A stretch of 64,000 bases of DNA from an uncultured Blautia sp. (GCA_900551075.1 URVB01000006.1:85122-149121), one strand, 5' to 3'; shown: positions 42,042 through 51,027, numbered from the stretch's first letter. Numbers and translations are program-made. The notes: generated by a model from the sequence alone, not told the origin.

Positions 42042-43319
42042 TTATTCACCAACCATGATTTTCAGAATTTCTTTATTTGTTTCTTTCATTCCTTCCTTGC
42101 CAAGACGGCCGACATTGGAAATGGTCTCATCCACACTTGGTCCAACGATGCCGTCACCTTTGCGGAACTGCTGACCATGATGATACATTTCATACCCCAT
42201 CAGACCTGCATTGACAGAAAAAGCAATCTTTGCAGCACACGATGCCTTTGCCCCGTCACAGACGATTCCCGAAACAATGCTGAGGCCGTTTACAAGTGTA
42301 TGATCTACCTCCCTGAGCGTACCGCCCTTAAGATAACAGATACCTGCCCCTGACGCAACACCGGCACATACGGCTCCGCAGAATGCTGACAGACGTCCGA
42401 TTCCTGTTTTCTGATAGATTGTAATCAGGTTTGAGAGTACAAGTGCACGGTACATTTTCTCCTCAGGAGCACCAAGTGCACGTGCATATACAATAACCGG
42501 TACGGAACAGGTTATCCCCTGATTTCCGGATCCTGAGTTGATAATTACCGGAAGCTCACAGCCATTCATGCGGGCATCCGAACCGGCTGCAGCCATTGCA
42601 ACGGCCTTGTGATTTACCTTATCATCTTCCATTTCCAGTACTATGGAACCAATATTCGCACCCCACGAATTTTTCATTCCTTCTTCTGCAATTGCCATAT
42701 TGAATGCAATCTGCCTATTCAGCAGTTCCTTCACATCTGCAACATCACACGTCTCAGTAAAATCCCAGATTCTCTCAACCGTCAAAAAGCTTCTGTCCGT
42801 CAGAGCGGTCTCTTCATCTGCCTCAAACGGCACCTCTTTGAGAACTGTCCCATCCTTCTCCTCCATAACAATATTTGTATGGTGATTCACGATTCGGAGC
42901 TTTGCCGTGTGCTCCCCGCATGTTTCTGTAATAAGAATATCAAAGACATTTCCCTGATCCAGAAACTCCACCTTGACCTCATGCTCGTCCAGATAGCGTG
43001 CAATCCCGCTTCTCTGCTCCTCGCTGACCTCACTGATTACCTCAAGCATTCTGTCTGTGACGCCTGCAACAACCCCGGCTGCCGCTGCCGCTTCAATTCC
43101 CTTCATATAACCCGTATTCGGTACAACTACCGACTTTACATTTTTGATAATCGAACCACTGGCCTGTATCCGTATCTTCTCCGGTACGGCGCCCAGCAAA
43201 TCGCGGCATCTGGAAGCGCCATATGCAATCGCGATCGGCTCTGTACAGCCCATTGCCGGAACCAGCTCTTCCTCAAGTATTTTCACTATATCCTGATAAA
43301 ATTTCTCATTCCGTTCCAT
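42042..43319 (-). CDS. cdsB: L-cysteine desulfidase / serine dehydratase-like (CdsB/CyuA, UPF0597)
   Basis: Iron-sulfur enzyme that breaks L-cysteine into pyruvate, ammonia and sulfide, 425 aa. Typical features: VPAMGCTEPIAIAYGASR with the essential cysteine near residue 25, ASGSIIKNVKSVVVPNTG, NSGSGNQGITCSVPVIVYA, and FCGAVCAGVASGAGICYL with SGIVCDGAKASCAAKI, the cluster-binding cysteines near residues 310-360. The start follows GGAGGATATT. It lies between the LacI gene and the isomerase gene, so cysteine or a close analogue is likely released by this operon. Serine is an alternative substrate. Confidence 0.88.
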   Translation of the reverse strand: MERNEKFYQDIVKILEEELVPAMGCTEPIAIAYGASRCRDLLGAVPEKIRIQASGSIIKNVKSVVVPNTGYMKGIEAAAAAGVVAGVTDRMLEVISEVSEEQRSGIARYLDEHEVKVEFLDQGNVFDILITETCGEHTAKLRIVNHHTNIVMEEKDGTVLKEVPFEADEETALTDRSFLTVERIWDFTETCDVADVKELLNRQIAFNMAIAEEGMKNSWGANIGSIVLEMEDDKVNHKAVAMAAAGSDARMNGCELPVIINSGSGNQGITCSVPVIVYARALGAPEEKMYRALVLSNLITIYQKTGIGRLSAFCGAVCAGVASGAGICYLKGGTLREVDHTLVNGLSIVSGIVCDGAKASCAAKIAFSVNAGLMGYEMYHHGQQFRKGDGIVGPSVDETISNVGRLGKEGMKETNKEILKIMVGE

Positions 43320-43394
43320 AATATCCTCCTGTTTTCAAGTCCGTTTCCTCACGCAAAAGCCGCCCACATAAATATACACATACACATTGCCGCC

Positions 43395-44465
43395 TCAGTT
43401 TGTGAACATCATTTCAAGCGTCTTAACCGCCGTTTTAAGTGTTGACTCCCGTACAGAAAGATACGGTCTTAATTCCAGCGTCCTGGCCTGCATGCGTACG
43501 CCGTCTATCTGCTGAAACATCAGCTCCGCCGCTCTGTAGCCCAGTTCATACCGGGGTACAATCATCGTCGTAATTGACGGACTTGTCACGCTGGAGAGAG
43601 CAACGCCTCCAAAACCGACAAGCGCAATTTCCTGCGGAATGCGGATTTCCCGTTCACGGCATGCCCAGAGTGCACCTGATGCCATCTGATCATTGGCACA
43701 GATCACACCGTCAACACTCACCCCTCGATCCAGCAGTGTGTTCATCGCATGATATCCCTCCAGCACCGTGAAGCCGCTATCCATTATATTTTCCTCCGGC
43801 AGCGTGCAATGCTCCTCATCCAGTACTCCCCGTATGCCTTCCAGGCTTACTTTATACATCGCCGCATCTTTCTGGCCGCACAGATAAGCAATTTTTCTGT
43901 GTCCGGTCTCTATCAGATGACTGGCAAGCATAGCAAACGCATACCGGTAATCAACTCTGACACAATCCAGTGAAGCATTTAATCCATCGGATTCCAGCAG
44001 TACCACCGGTATCTGCTTTTTATTTTTTGAAAGCTGGCTCAAATCCGGAGCAAGCACCTCGTACTCCTTCTGTCCTCCCTGCTTGGTGGGGATAAAAATG
44101 ATACCATCCAACCACTGCTTCTCAAGATTCTTAATAATACGCCGTTCCTTCACCGGCTCGCCTGATGACTCAAGAATAACCGGCAGTACGCCCCGCTCAT
44201 AACAGAAATCACTGATTCCCTTAATAATATCCGTATAGTAGGTCTGACGCAGGGATGGTATAACAATCGCCATCTGATTCCTTCTGGTAGTCTTCAGAGA
44301 GCTCGCAATCGGGCTGATGCTGTAGCCTGTTTCGCTGATTGCTCTCATTACCTTCTCCCTGAGCTCATCACTTACGGAAGCGGACTGGTTCAGTACTCTT
44401 GAAACGGTTGAAATACTTACCCCGGCCAGTTCCGCCACACTTTTTATATTGGGTCTATTATCCAT
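43395..44465 (-). CDS. LacI-family transcriptional regulator
   Basis: 356 aa. Helix-turn-helix and hinge at residues 5-55 (IKSVAELAGVSISTVSRVLN, YSISPIASSLKTTRRNQMAI), then the periplasmic-binding-like sensor domain (AIVIPSLRQTYYTDIIKGIS, VDGVICANDQMASGAL, ITTMIVPRYELGYRAAELMF). It is in the middle of the operon, 27 bases after the thiazoline hydrolase gene. Two LacI-like operator sequences flank the promoter of this operon (49825-49980), making it the probable local repressor. Sugar-like ligand expected, unknown. Confidence 0.92.
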   Translation of the reverse strand: MDNRPNIKSVAELAGVSISTVSRVLNQSASVSDELREKVMRAISETGYSISPIASSLKTTRRNQMAIVIPSLRQTYYTDIIKGISDFCYERGVLPVILESSGEPVKERRIIKNLEKQWLDGIIFIPTKQGGQKEYEVLAPDLSQLSKNKKQIPVVLLESDGLNASLDCVRVDYRYAFAMLASHLIETGHRKIAYLCGQKDAAMYKVSLEGIRGVLDEEHCTLPEENIMDSGFTVLEGYHAMNTLLDRGVSVDGVICANDQMASGALWACREREIRIPQEIALVGFGGVALSSVTSPSITTMIVPRYELGYRAAELMFQQIDGVRMQARTLELRPYLSVRESTLKTAVKTLEMMFTN

Positions 44466-44492
44466 ACACGCATCCTCTGAAAAAGAACTTTG

Positions 44493-45047
44493 TTACACTT
44501 CTGTCTTTTTGGTGAATTTTGTAATCTTAAAATCACAGAAATCACAATCTTTCTGAGCGCTTGTGCAAAGCCACTCTCCATTCAGTTTAAGCGCCTCTGC
44601 ATGGCCATAGTCACCGTAGCTTGCAATATCACACAAATACTCTACCTCTTCCGGAGACAGCCCCATTTTTTCCCAGCCCTGGACAAGCGCACATTTTCCT
44701 TCCATTCTGACTGTTGTATAATCGTCTGTCTTGTCGATTACCTGATTTCCCACTGCAAGTGTGTTTGCAACGCTGTTGCAGCCTACAAGAAAATCAGCAA
44801 GCCCCTGCGGGTCACCTTCATGGCCTTTTCCCGCCCCAAGTCCGTTTGCCTTGTATTCTCCATATGCATACAGCGCACGTTTTGCATACAGATCAAACAG
44901 TTCTCTCGGCATCACCTTATAGAAAAAAGCCAGATATCTTGCACGGTCCTCCAGGGCAGCCTCGATCATCGGTCTGACCTCCTCATAGGTATATGTGTCC
45001 TTTTTGTTGTACATTGCTCTTTCCTCTGTTTTTTCTGTCTTCAGCAT
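44493..45047 (-). CDS. L-2-amino-thiazoline-4-carboxylic acid hydrolase family protein
   Basis: 184 aa, ATC hydrolase family (PF14196 type, by my recognition). Known members open L-2-aminothiazoline-4-carboxylate, a step towards L-cysteine. Seen here: AALEDRARYLAFFYKVMPRE, DLYAKRALYAYGEYKANGLG, GHEGDPQGLADFLVGCN, and C-terminal DIASYGDYGHAEALKLNGEW plus QKDCDFCDFKIT, the paired cysteines of the family. It starts after GGAGGATATTTAA at 45047. It sits directly between the LIV ATPase gene livF and the LacI gene, with a cysteine desulfidase further on, consistent with release and breakdown of cysteine. Many family members are uncharacterised, so the actual ring substrate is open. Confidence 0.75.
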   Translation of the reverse strand: MLKTEKTEERAMYNKKDTYTYEEVRPMIEAALEDRARYLAFFYKVMPRELFDLYAKRALYAYGEYKANGLGAGKGHEGDPQGLADFLVGCNSVANTLAVGNQVIDKTDDYTTVRMEGKCALVQGWEKMGLSPEEVEYLCDIASYGDYGHAEALKLNGEWLCTSAQKDCDFCDFKITKFTKKTEV

Positions 45048-45095
45048 TTAAATATCCTCCACTCTTCATATTTTGCACAGGCAGGAAGCCCCTCA

Positions 45096-45821
45096 TTATA
45101 CGGAACCAAGATATGCCTTACGCACGTCATCATTCGCAAGCAGTTTATTTGCATCATCTGTCATTGTAACATTTCCTGTTTCAAGAACATAGCCGCGGTC
45201 TGCAATCTGCAGTGCCATATTTGCATTTTGTTCAATCAGCAGAACGGTTGTTCCTCTCTTATTGATCTTCTGAATCAGTTCAAAGATCAGTTCCACAAGA
45301 TTCGGTGCAAGACCCATCGAGGGCTCGTCCAGAAGCAGCAGCTTCGGCCTGCTCATCATGGCCCGGCCAATGGCAAGCATCTGCTGCTCACCGCCGGAAA
45401 GTGTTCCCGCCGACTGCTTTTTCCGTTCTGCAAGACGGGGGAACAGTTCATATACTTCCTGATACAAATCAGCAATTTCTTTTTTGTCCTTACGTGTATA
45501 GGCACCGATTCGCAGATTATCTTCAACGCTTAAGCCTCCGAATACTTCTCTTCCTTCCGGAGACACTCCGATACCAAGCTTTGTGATATCGGACGGCTTC
45601 ATTTTTGATATTTCTTTCCCTTCAAAAATGATACTTCCGGTCGCTGCCGGAACAATTCCCGTAATACTGCTGAGTGTTGTGCTTTTACCGGCGCCGTTTG
45701 ATCCGATCAGCGTCACGATCTCATTTTCATTAACCTCAAGGCTGATTCCCTTCAGTGCGTGAATGCTCCCGTAATACGTATGTAAATCTTTAATCTCAAG
45801 CATTTTCTTTTTCTGCATCAT
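45096..45821 (-). CDS. livF: Branched-chain amino acid-type ABC transporter ATPase LivF
   Basis: 241 aa. LHTYYGSIHALKGISLEVNE, Walker A GSNGAGKSTTLSSITG at residues 37-52, signature LSGGEQQMLAIGRAMM, Walker B LLLDEPSMGLAPNLVE, and a C-terminus DVRKAYLGSV, all LivF-like. The start ATGATG follows GGAGGAGTAC inside the end of livG (26-base overlap). Works with LivG on the LivHM permeases. Confidence 0.92.
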   Translation of the reverse strand: MMQKKKMLEIKDLHTYYGSIHALKGISLEVNENEIVTLIGSNGAGKSTTLSSITGIVPAATGSIIFEGKEISKMKPSDITKLGIGVSPEGREVFGGLSVEDNLRIGAYTRKDKKEIADLYQEVYELFPRLAERKKQSAGTLSGGEQQMLAIGRAMMSRPKLLLLDEPSMGLAPNLVELIFELIQKINKRGTTVLLIEQNANMALQIADRGYVLETGNVTMTDDANKLLANDDVRKAYLGSV

Positions 45822-46584
45822 GTACTCCTCCGCTTCCGAGATATGCCCGGATTACCTGCTCATTTCTGGCAATTTCAGCCGGGAGACCTTCCGCAATCTT
45901 CCTGCCGTGGTCGATTACGTAGATTCTGTCCGAAATGTTCATAACAACGCTCATGTCGTGCTCGATCAGCAGGATCGTCTGCCCCATATCGCGCAGCTTC
46001 AGAATAAACTCTTTCAGTTCCTCTGACTCCTGCGGATTCATGCCGGCAGCCGGCTCATCGAGAATAATCAGCTTCGCATTCGTTGCGATCGCCCTTGCAA
46101 TTTCCAGCTTTCTCTGCATACCATACGGAAGATTCCTTGCATAATTGTCTATCTGATCACCAAGGCCAAGTGACTCCAGCAGCCCGATTGCTCTCTTTGC
46201 GGCAGCTTTCTCCTCTTCACGATATTTCCGCGTCTTAAATATCAGATCAAGAAATCCGTAGTTTACATTGATGTGCTCTCCGACCAGCACGTTTTCGATT
46301 ACGCGCATCGTCGGGAAAAGACGGATATTCTGGAAGGTTCTTGCAATTCCCGCCTTTACGATCTCTCTTGGCTCCTTGTTCTGAATCTCCCGGCCATCAA
46401 ACCTGACCGTACCCTTATTAACCTTATATACTCCGGTCAGCATATTGAAAACAGTTGTCTTTCCGGCACCGTTCGGTCCGATAATACTGACAATCTCGCC
46501 CTGGTTTACCTTAAAATCTACGTTCTCAACGGCAACAAGTCCGCCAAAGACCTTTGTAATTCCGTTTACCTCCAACAATGCCAT
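45796..46584 (-). CDS. livG: Branched-chain amino acid-type ABC transporter ATPase LivG
   Basis: 262 aa. ALLEVNGITKVFGGLVAVEN, Walker A GPNGAGKTTVFNMLTGVYK, Q-loop ARTFQNIRLFPTMRVIENVL, signature YGMQRKLEIARA, Walker B LIILDEPAAGMNPQESEELK. The LPYGMQRKLEIARA form is specific to LivG. The start overlaps the stop of livM by one base (TAATG), so translation is coupled. Confidence 0.93.
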   Translation of the reverse strand: MALLEVNGITKVFGGLVAVENVDFKVNQGEIVSIIGPNGAGKTTVFNMLTGVYKVNKGTVRFDGREIQNKEPREIVKAGIARTFQNIRLFPTMRVIENVLVGEHINVNYGFLDLIFKTRKYREEEKAAAKRAIGLLESLGLGDQIDNYARNLPYGMQRKLEIARAIATNAKLIILDEPAAGMNPQESEELKEFILKLRDMGQTILLIEHDMSVVMNISDRIYVIDHGRKIAEGLPAEIARNEQVIRAYLGSGGVHDAEKENA

Positions 46585-47606
46585 TATTCCACCTGCTTTC
46601 CTTTCGTCCCCGACACCGCCTCAGACCCTGATACGCCTTTGGGCAGTGCATATGGACGTTTACTCAATCCGCCAAGAAGCCCCTGCGGTCTGAAACGCAT
46701 CATAAAGATAAGAAGCAGTCCGTACACAACAAACCGATAGTCCGCAAGAGAACGCAGTATCTCCGGGAAGGAAATCAGCAGCACGGAGCCGAGAATCATG
46801 CCCGGGATGGAACCAAGTCCGCCAAAGATTACGATACAAAGAATCGTCATAGAAACATTAAAATTGAATGTGTTTGCATCAATATACCGGTTCAGCGATG
46901 CGTAATACGCGCCGGCCATACCCGCAAGCGCTCCTGAGAGCATGATCGTCTGTACCTTATAAAATGCTGTATTCACACCCATAAGCTTTGCAGCAAGCTC
47001 ATCCTCTTTGATCGCGCGGATTGCACGGCCGAACTTGGAGTTAACCACATGAAGGCTGACAAGGATTGCAATCGAAACAAGCACCAGCATCAGCCAGTAA
47101 AAACCTCCGTTGGAAGTTTTGAATTCCCATCCGAACAGTTCCGGTTTGGGAATGCCGCGCACACCGAGCGGCCCGTTTGTAACTGAGTTCCAATTCAGGA
47201 CGATCATCTCAACAACCTTACTGAATGCCAAAGTAATAACTGCAAGGTATGAACCAGACAGCTTCATCGTCGCAAGACCGAGTACCAATCCGCCAAATGC
47301 TCCGCCAAGAATACCGGTAACCATCGTAAACCAGAACGGAAGGCCAAGCTTTGAACCAAGCAGTCCTGAGAAATATCCTCCGAGCAGGTACAACGCCGCA
47401 TGTCCCATCGACGTCTGCCCCATATAACCTGCAATCAGATTCAGGCTCATTCCCAGAATAGAATAAATACCAATCAGGCAGAGCACACGGATAATATACT
47501 GATCCCGAATGACAAGAGGGACAAGCGCAAGTACAAGATAGGTCACCGGGATCGCAATCTTCTTGTGTTTCAGGACCCAATCGACCATTTTGTCGTAAAA
47601 TTTCAT
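46584..47606 (-). CDS. livM: Branched-chain amino acid-type ABC transporter permease LivM
   Basis: 340 aa, about nine to ten membrane helices. LivM marks: GMSLNLIAGYMGQTSMGHAA, GSYLAVITLAFSKVVEM, GRAIRAIKEDELAAKLMGVN (the ATPase-docking loop) and FGGLGSIPGMILGSVLLI, then FMMRFRPQGLLGG near the C-terminus. It starts 11 bases after livH. Confidence 0.92.
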   Translation of the reverse strand: MKFYDKMVDWVLKHKKIAIPVTYLVLALVPLVIRDQYIIRVLCLIGIYSILGMSLNLIAGYMGQTSMGHAALYLLGGYFSGLLGSKLGLPFWFTMVTGILGGAFGGLVLGLATMKLSGSYLAVITLAFSKVVEMIVLNWNSVTNGPLGVRGIPKPELFGWEFKTSNGGFYWLMLVLVSIAILVSLHVVNSKFGRAIRAIKEDELAAKLMGVNTAFYKVQTIMLSGALAGMAGAYYASLNRYIDANTFNFNVSMTILCIVIFGGLGSIPGMILGSVLLISFPEILRSLADYRFVVYGLLLIFMMRFRPQGLLGGLSKRPYALPKGVSGSEAVSGTKGKQVE

Positions 47607-47617
47607 ACTTTCCCTCC

Positions 47618-48493
47618 TTATACCTTATCAATGTTATCTTTGCCGAACAGACCCGACGGGCGGATCAGAAGAACAAGAAACAGAATAATATATGCCGTCG
47701 CGCTTCGGAAGCTTCCTCCGAATGCTGCTACTGCAAGTGCCTCTGCAACACCGATGATTACACCACCGACCACCGAACCATACAGCACACCGATACCGCC
47801 AAGTACAGCCGCAGAGAAGCCTTTCAGGCCTGCCTCCGAACCCATCGTGGTGTAAACAAGTTCATAGTAACCCGATACAAGCACGCCTGCCACGGCTGCA
47901 CACATGCCGCTCAGGAAGAATGTAAAGGTTACAATCTTTCTTACATCGATTCCCATCATATTGGCTGCCTTCGGATTCTCTCTTGCCGCACGCATGGCAA
48001 GTCCGATCTTTGTCTTATTGACGATCAGTGTCAGAAGCAGCAGGAACGCAAGGGCAATCAGAAACATACAAATCTGCGAGCTTGTTACAGTGGCTCCAAA
48101 AATCTTCACATTTCCGAAATTAAACAGCTTCGGAAATGGCTTCTTTGTTGTATCAAAGAAGATCATCATCATGTTTTCAATAATGTAGGAAACACCAATT
48201 ACCGAAATCAGGCATGTAATGTTCGGCGCCTTCTTCGCACGCAGCGGTGCAAGAATCACGCTGTCCATCAGCATTGCAAGAATTCCCGTCGTGATAATTG
48301 CAAACAGAAATGCCGCCGGAAGGCCCCATTTCAGCGATACTGCAAACAGCGCCATATGAGCGCCAAACATATAGATTGCACCGTGTGCCATGTTCAGAAG
48401 TCCGAGTATACCGAATACAAGCGAATATCCAACGGCGATCAGTGCATAAATCATTCCCAGCATTATTCCGTTAATAATCTGTTCAAGTATCAT
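47618..48493 (-). CDS. livH: Branched-chain amino acid-type ABC transporter permease LivH
   Basis: 291 aa, eight predicted membrane helices. INGIMLGMIYALIAVGYSLV, FGILGLLNMAHGAIYMFGA, TKIGLAMRAARENPKAANMM (the docking loop) and GSEAGLKGFSAAVLGGIGVL are standard LivH blocks. It follows the binding-protein gene after a hairpin (48522-48559) and precedes livM. Confidence 0.92.
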   Translation of the reverse strand: MILEQIINGIMLGMIYALIAVGYSLVFGILGLLNMAHGAIYMFGAHMALFAVSLKWGLPAAFLFAIITTGILAMLMDSVILAPLRAKKAPNITCLISVIGVSYIIENMMMIFFDTTKKPFPKLFNFGNVKIFGATVTSSQICMFLIALAFLLLLTLIVNKTKIGLAMRAARENPKAANMMGIDVRKIVTFTFFLSGMCAAVAGVLVSGYYELVYTTMGSEAGLKGFSAAVLGGIGVLYGSVVGGVIIGVAEALAVAAFGGSFRSATAYIILFLVLLIRPSGLFGKDNIDKV

Positions 48494-48521
48494 ACTGTCA
48501 CCTCAAGTTTTATACAAAGAA

Positions 48522-48559
48522 GGACGGCATACCGGCAAATCCATCTCCGGCTGCCGTCC
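48522..48559 (-). terminator. Hairpin between the LIV binding-protein gene and livH
   Basis: GGACGGCA (48522-48529) pairs with TGCCGTCC (48552-48559), with an inner CCGGC/CCGG helper stem; the minus strand then reads TTCTTTG. Probably a partial terminator that favours the binding protein. Confidence 0.6.
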
Positions 48560-48622
48560 CGCATCTGTTCGATCCCTCATACTGCTTATGTAAAGCCGTA
48601 TCCGAATCGAAGACTACTTTTC

Positions 48623-49801
48623 TTACTCAATGCCCTTGCTTGCTTCCCAGTCTGTCTGGCTCAACAGGACATCCGGAATTTCATAATAATCGCCATCTTT
48701 GATTTCAAGAAGAACCTGCTGTTTCAGGCAGTTACCTTCTTCGTCAAAGGTAATCTTTCCGGTAACACCCTGGAAATCCGTAGCCGGAAGGTTTTCGATT
48801 ACAGTTTCTCTGTCCGTGCCTCCGCCGGCTTCCATAGCATAGAGGATTGCATAAGCCGCGTCATAAATCTGGCCTGCGAAGGTATTCGGGTTTGCTCCAT
48901 AAGCTTCTACAAACTTCTCTGTAAAGTTCTTTACATTTTCATCTTCACTGCCATAGAAGAAAGATGTTCCAAGTACAACACCCTCTGCAGAATCGTCTGC
49001 AAGCTCCAGAAACTCCTGTGAGAAACAGCCTGCGGAAAGAACGAAGGCTACATCCGGATTCTTCTCACGATACTGACTGATAAACGGAGCTGCCTGTGCA
49101 TATGCACCGGATGAATATACCGCTTCTACACCGGCCTCTTCAAATTTGGAAATAGTTGCGGAAAAGTCAACTGTACCATCTTCGTACAGTTCACAAAGTA
49201 CAAGTTCAGGTGCATAGGAATCGCCATATTCCGCGATCATATCCTGAATAGCCGTCTGAACCGCAATACCGGCGTCGCTGTTCGGATTCAGAATACCAAA
49301 TTTCTGCACACCGAGATATTCCATGATCTGAAGCATTGTATTTGCATCTGTTGTATAAATTGCATTGTTTCTGTAGATACAGTCCCCGATTTTTGCAAAA
49401 TCCATATGTGCTGCAGAACCGTTGATAAGTGCAAGTCCTTCATCCTGATAAATCTCAGCCGCTGTCATTGCCACTCCTGAAGAGAAATGACCCATTACTG
49501 CGGAAACAGCGTCATCGCCTACCAGCTTTTCCGCAATAGATGCAGCCTGCTCAGACTGATTCGCATCGTCATAATCAACGATGGTAATCTCCTGTCCAAG
49601 AACACCGCCGTTCTCATTCCACTCGTCCACTGCAATCTGTGCAGCAGTCTTAAATACTTTGCCATACTCCGCATTGTCACCGGTCATCGGTCCCACCACT
49701 GCAAGTGTAACTCCATCGTCTGCCATAACAGTCGAACATACAGACATCATAGATACCGTTGTCGCAAGTGCAAGAATCATACTTAAAGTTTTCTTCATCA
49801 T
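48623..49801 (-). CDS. LIV-type ABC transporter substrate-binding protein
   Basis: 392 aa. Signal peptide MKKTLSMILALATTVSMMSV and on to TVMADD; CST near residue 22 could be part of a lipobox but does not fit well. Mature LivK-like fold: LAVVGPMTGDNAEYGKVF, MGHFSSGVAMTAAEIYQDEG, NGSAAHMDFAKIGDCIYRNN. In amino acid-binding relatives the ligand's carboxylate is held by SSG/T motifs like HFSSGVA here. It is the first gene of the operon, behind a strong promoter with LacI-type operators. Because the operon also encodes a thiazoline hydrolase family protein and a cysteine desulfidase, the ligand may be a cyclised cysteine derivative, not leucine. Confidence 0.9.
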   Translation of the reverse strand: MMKKTLSMILALATTVSMMSVCSTVMADDGVTLAVVGPMTGDNAEYGKVFKTAAQIAVDEWNENGGVLGQEITIVDYDDANQSEQAASIAEKLVGDDAVSAVMGHFSSGVAMTAAEIYQDEGLALINGSAAHMDFAKIGDCIYRNNAIYTTDANTMLQIMEYLGVQKFGILNPNSDAGIAVQTAIQDMIAEYGDSYAPELVLCELYEDGTVDFSATISKFEEAGVEAVYSSGAYAQAAPFISQYREKNPDVAFVLSAGCFSQEFLELADDSAEGVVLGTSFFYGSEDENVKNFTEKFVEAYGANPNTFAGQIYDAAYAILYAMEAGGGTDRETVIENLPATDFQGVTGKITFDEEGNCLKQQVLLEIKDGDYYEIPDVLLSQTDWEASKGIE

Positions 49802-49824
49802 TTTGTTTTCCTCCTATTGTGATT

Positions 49825-49980
49825 TGCAAACGTTTTCTTACTTTCAAGTAAATAGTACTGTCCTTTTTACTGTTTGTCAATGTATTCTTACAAACAAATG
49901 TTATTTCGTTCAATATATACTATTTTTTTGTTTTATTTTTGTATATTATTAACAACTATACGTTTAGACAACGTTTTCAA
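49825..49980 (-). promoter_or_regulatory. Promoter of the LIV/thiazoline operon with two LacI-type operators
   Basis: Minus strand: TTGACA (49875-49880), 17-base spacer, TACTAT (49852-49857). Operator-like TGCAAACGTTTTCT (49825-49838) lies just downstream of the start site, and AGACAACGTTTTCAA (49966-49980) about 110 bases upstream; both share AACGTTTTC. They resemble cre sites too, so CcpA is an alternative to the operon's own LacI protein. Confidence 0.7.
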
Positions 49981-50031
49981 CAAATGTTGACCACAGGTTT
50001 CTTAAATGCCGGAGCTGTCCGCAGGTACAGG

Positions 50032-50061
50032 AAAACCGGCGTGAGTTGTTCACGCCGGCTG
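50032..50061 (-). terminator. Terminator of ribU
   Basis: CCGGCGTGA (50036-50044) and TCACGCCGG (50050-50058) form a perfect stem of nine pairs with a five-base loop; TTTTCC follows on the minus strand, 75 bases past the ribU stop. Confidence 0.8.
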
Positions 50062-50136
50062 TACAGAATCCAAACTATACTTCCTCATGGATCTCCTGCG
50101 ATACAGAAGACTCTTTCTCATTCACTTTCCGAAAGA

Positions 50137-50772
50137 TCAATCCCCTTTTAACACCACCCGGATTCTTTTATATATAAAAAAGACAATCACTGATGTCAGG
50201 ATATATTTAAACAAATTAAACGGTACAATGATCAGCGCCACAAAGCCAAGAAGACTATTTACGGAGCTGTGTACGGCCGAACCCATTTCGATAAACGCTT
50301 CTACCGGCATCTCAAATGCTTTGCCATATGCCGGAAGCAGTACAAATGCATTCATAAAGCATGCCAAAATAGTTGTCAGTGCCGTGCCTGCCGCCATACC
50401 TGCGAGTGCATGCTTCCTGCTCTTAACATGACGATAGCGGTAAAGCAGGCCTGCCGGAACTACATAGGCACATCCAAACAGGAAATTTGCGGCATCTCCC
50501 ACACCAGCGGTCATCGTTCCCTTCGTCACCAGATGTAAGAGAATTTTGACAAGCTCAATGAGCATACCCGCCACCGGTCCCATAGCAAATGTTCCTACTA
50601 AAACAGGAATTTCCGAAAAATCCAACTGATAAAAAGAAGGGGCCAGAAAAGGAATCGGAAATTCAAAATTCATCAATACACCTGCTACCGCACCAAGCAT
50701 TGCAATCTGTGTAATGGTTCTTGTACGGCTCCGCTCCATAACATTCCCATTTCTTAATACCTGTTCACTCAT
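50137..50772 (-). CDS. ribU: ECF transporter S component, riboflavin (RibU)
   Basis: 211 aa, six predicted helices. MERSRTRTITQIAMLGAVAG, FLAPSFYQLDFSEIPVLVGT and AMGPVAGMLIELVKILLHLV are typical RibU blocks, then TMTAGVGDAANFLFGCAYVV and the C-terminal LVALIIVPFN-type helix. The start is the ATG at 50770-50772 behind AAGGGAGAGAACAGT. The FMN riboswitch directly upstream confirms riboflavin as substrate. The ECF ATPases and T component are elsewhere. Confidence 0.92.
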   Translation of the reverse strand: MSEQVLRNGNVMERSRTRTITQIAMLGAVAGVLMNFEFPIPFLAPSFYQLDFSEIPVLVGTFAMGPVAGMLIELVKILLHLVTKGTMTAGVGDAANFLFGCAYVVPAGLLYRYRHVKSRKHALAGMAAGTALTTILACFMNAFVLLPAYGKAFEMPVEAFIEMGSAVHSSVNSLLGFVALIIVPFNLFKYILTSVIVFFIYKRIRVVLKGD

Positions 50773-50828
50773 ACTGTTCTCTCCCTTTTTGCTTCCGGGG
50801 CAATGGTACGTATGAAATAAGCGTTGTT

Positions 50829-50957
50829 CTTCTCTCATCCAGACTTTACTGTCGGTTTTGGAATTTCACCAAATCAACCGTAGAAACGGCTCGCGGACTA
50901 TCCCGCCGGTAGGGAATTCCGATATCCAAATGCAAATCAGTCACCCTGCCCCGAAGA
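50829..50957 (-). ncRNA. FMN riboswitch (RFN element)
   Basis: On the minus strand the conserved blocks follow in order: CTTCGGGGCAGGGTGA, GGAATTCCCTACCGGCGG, AGTCCGCGAGCC, GATTTGGTGAAATTCCAAAA, CCGACAGTAAAGTCTGGATG and AGAGAAG. It precedes ribU by about 60 bases. FMN binding should turn ribU expression off. Confidence 0.95.
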
Positions 50958-51027
50958 ATTTTCTTTTATTGTAGAAACATTATAAAGCTTCCGCAGATAA
51001 ATAACAAGAGTTTTTTTACCTGTCCTA

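Noticed and set aside
44490..45533. Plus-strand open frame of 347 codons opposite the thiazoline hydrolase and livF
   Set aside because: Cysteine- and histidine-rich translation typical of an antisense shadow; the minus-strand genes have clear families.
39686..50127. Shared 15-base stretch ATACAGAAGACTCTT at 39689 and 50099
   Set aside because: Short match downstream of two unrelated genes; no flanking similarity that would make it a repeat element.
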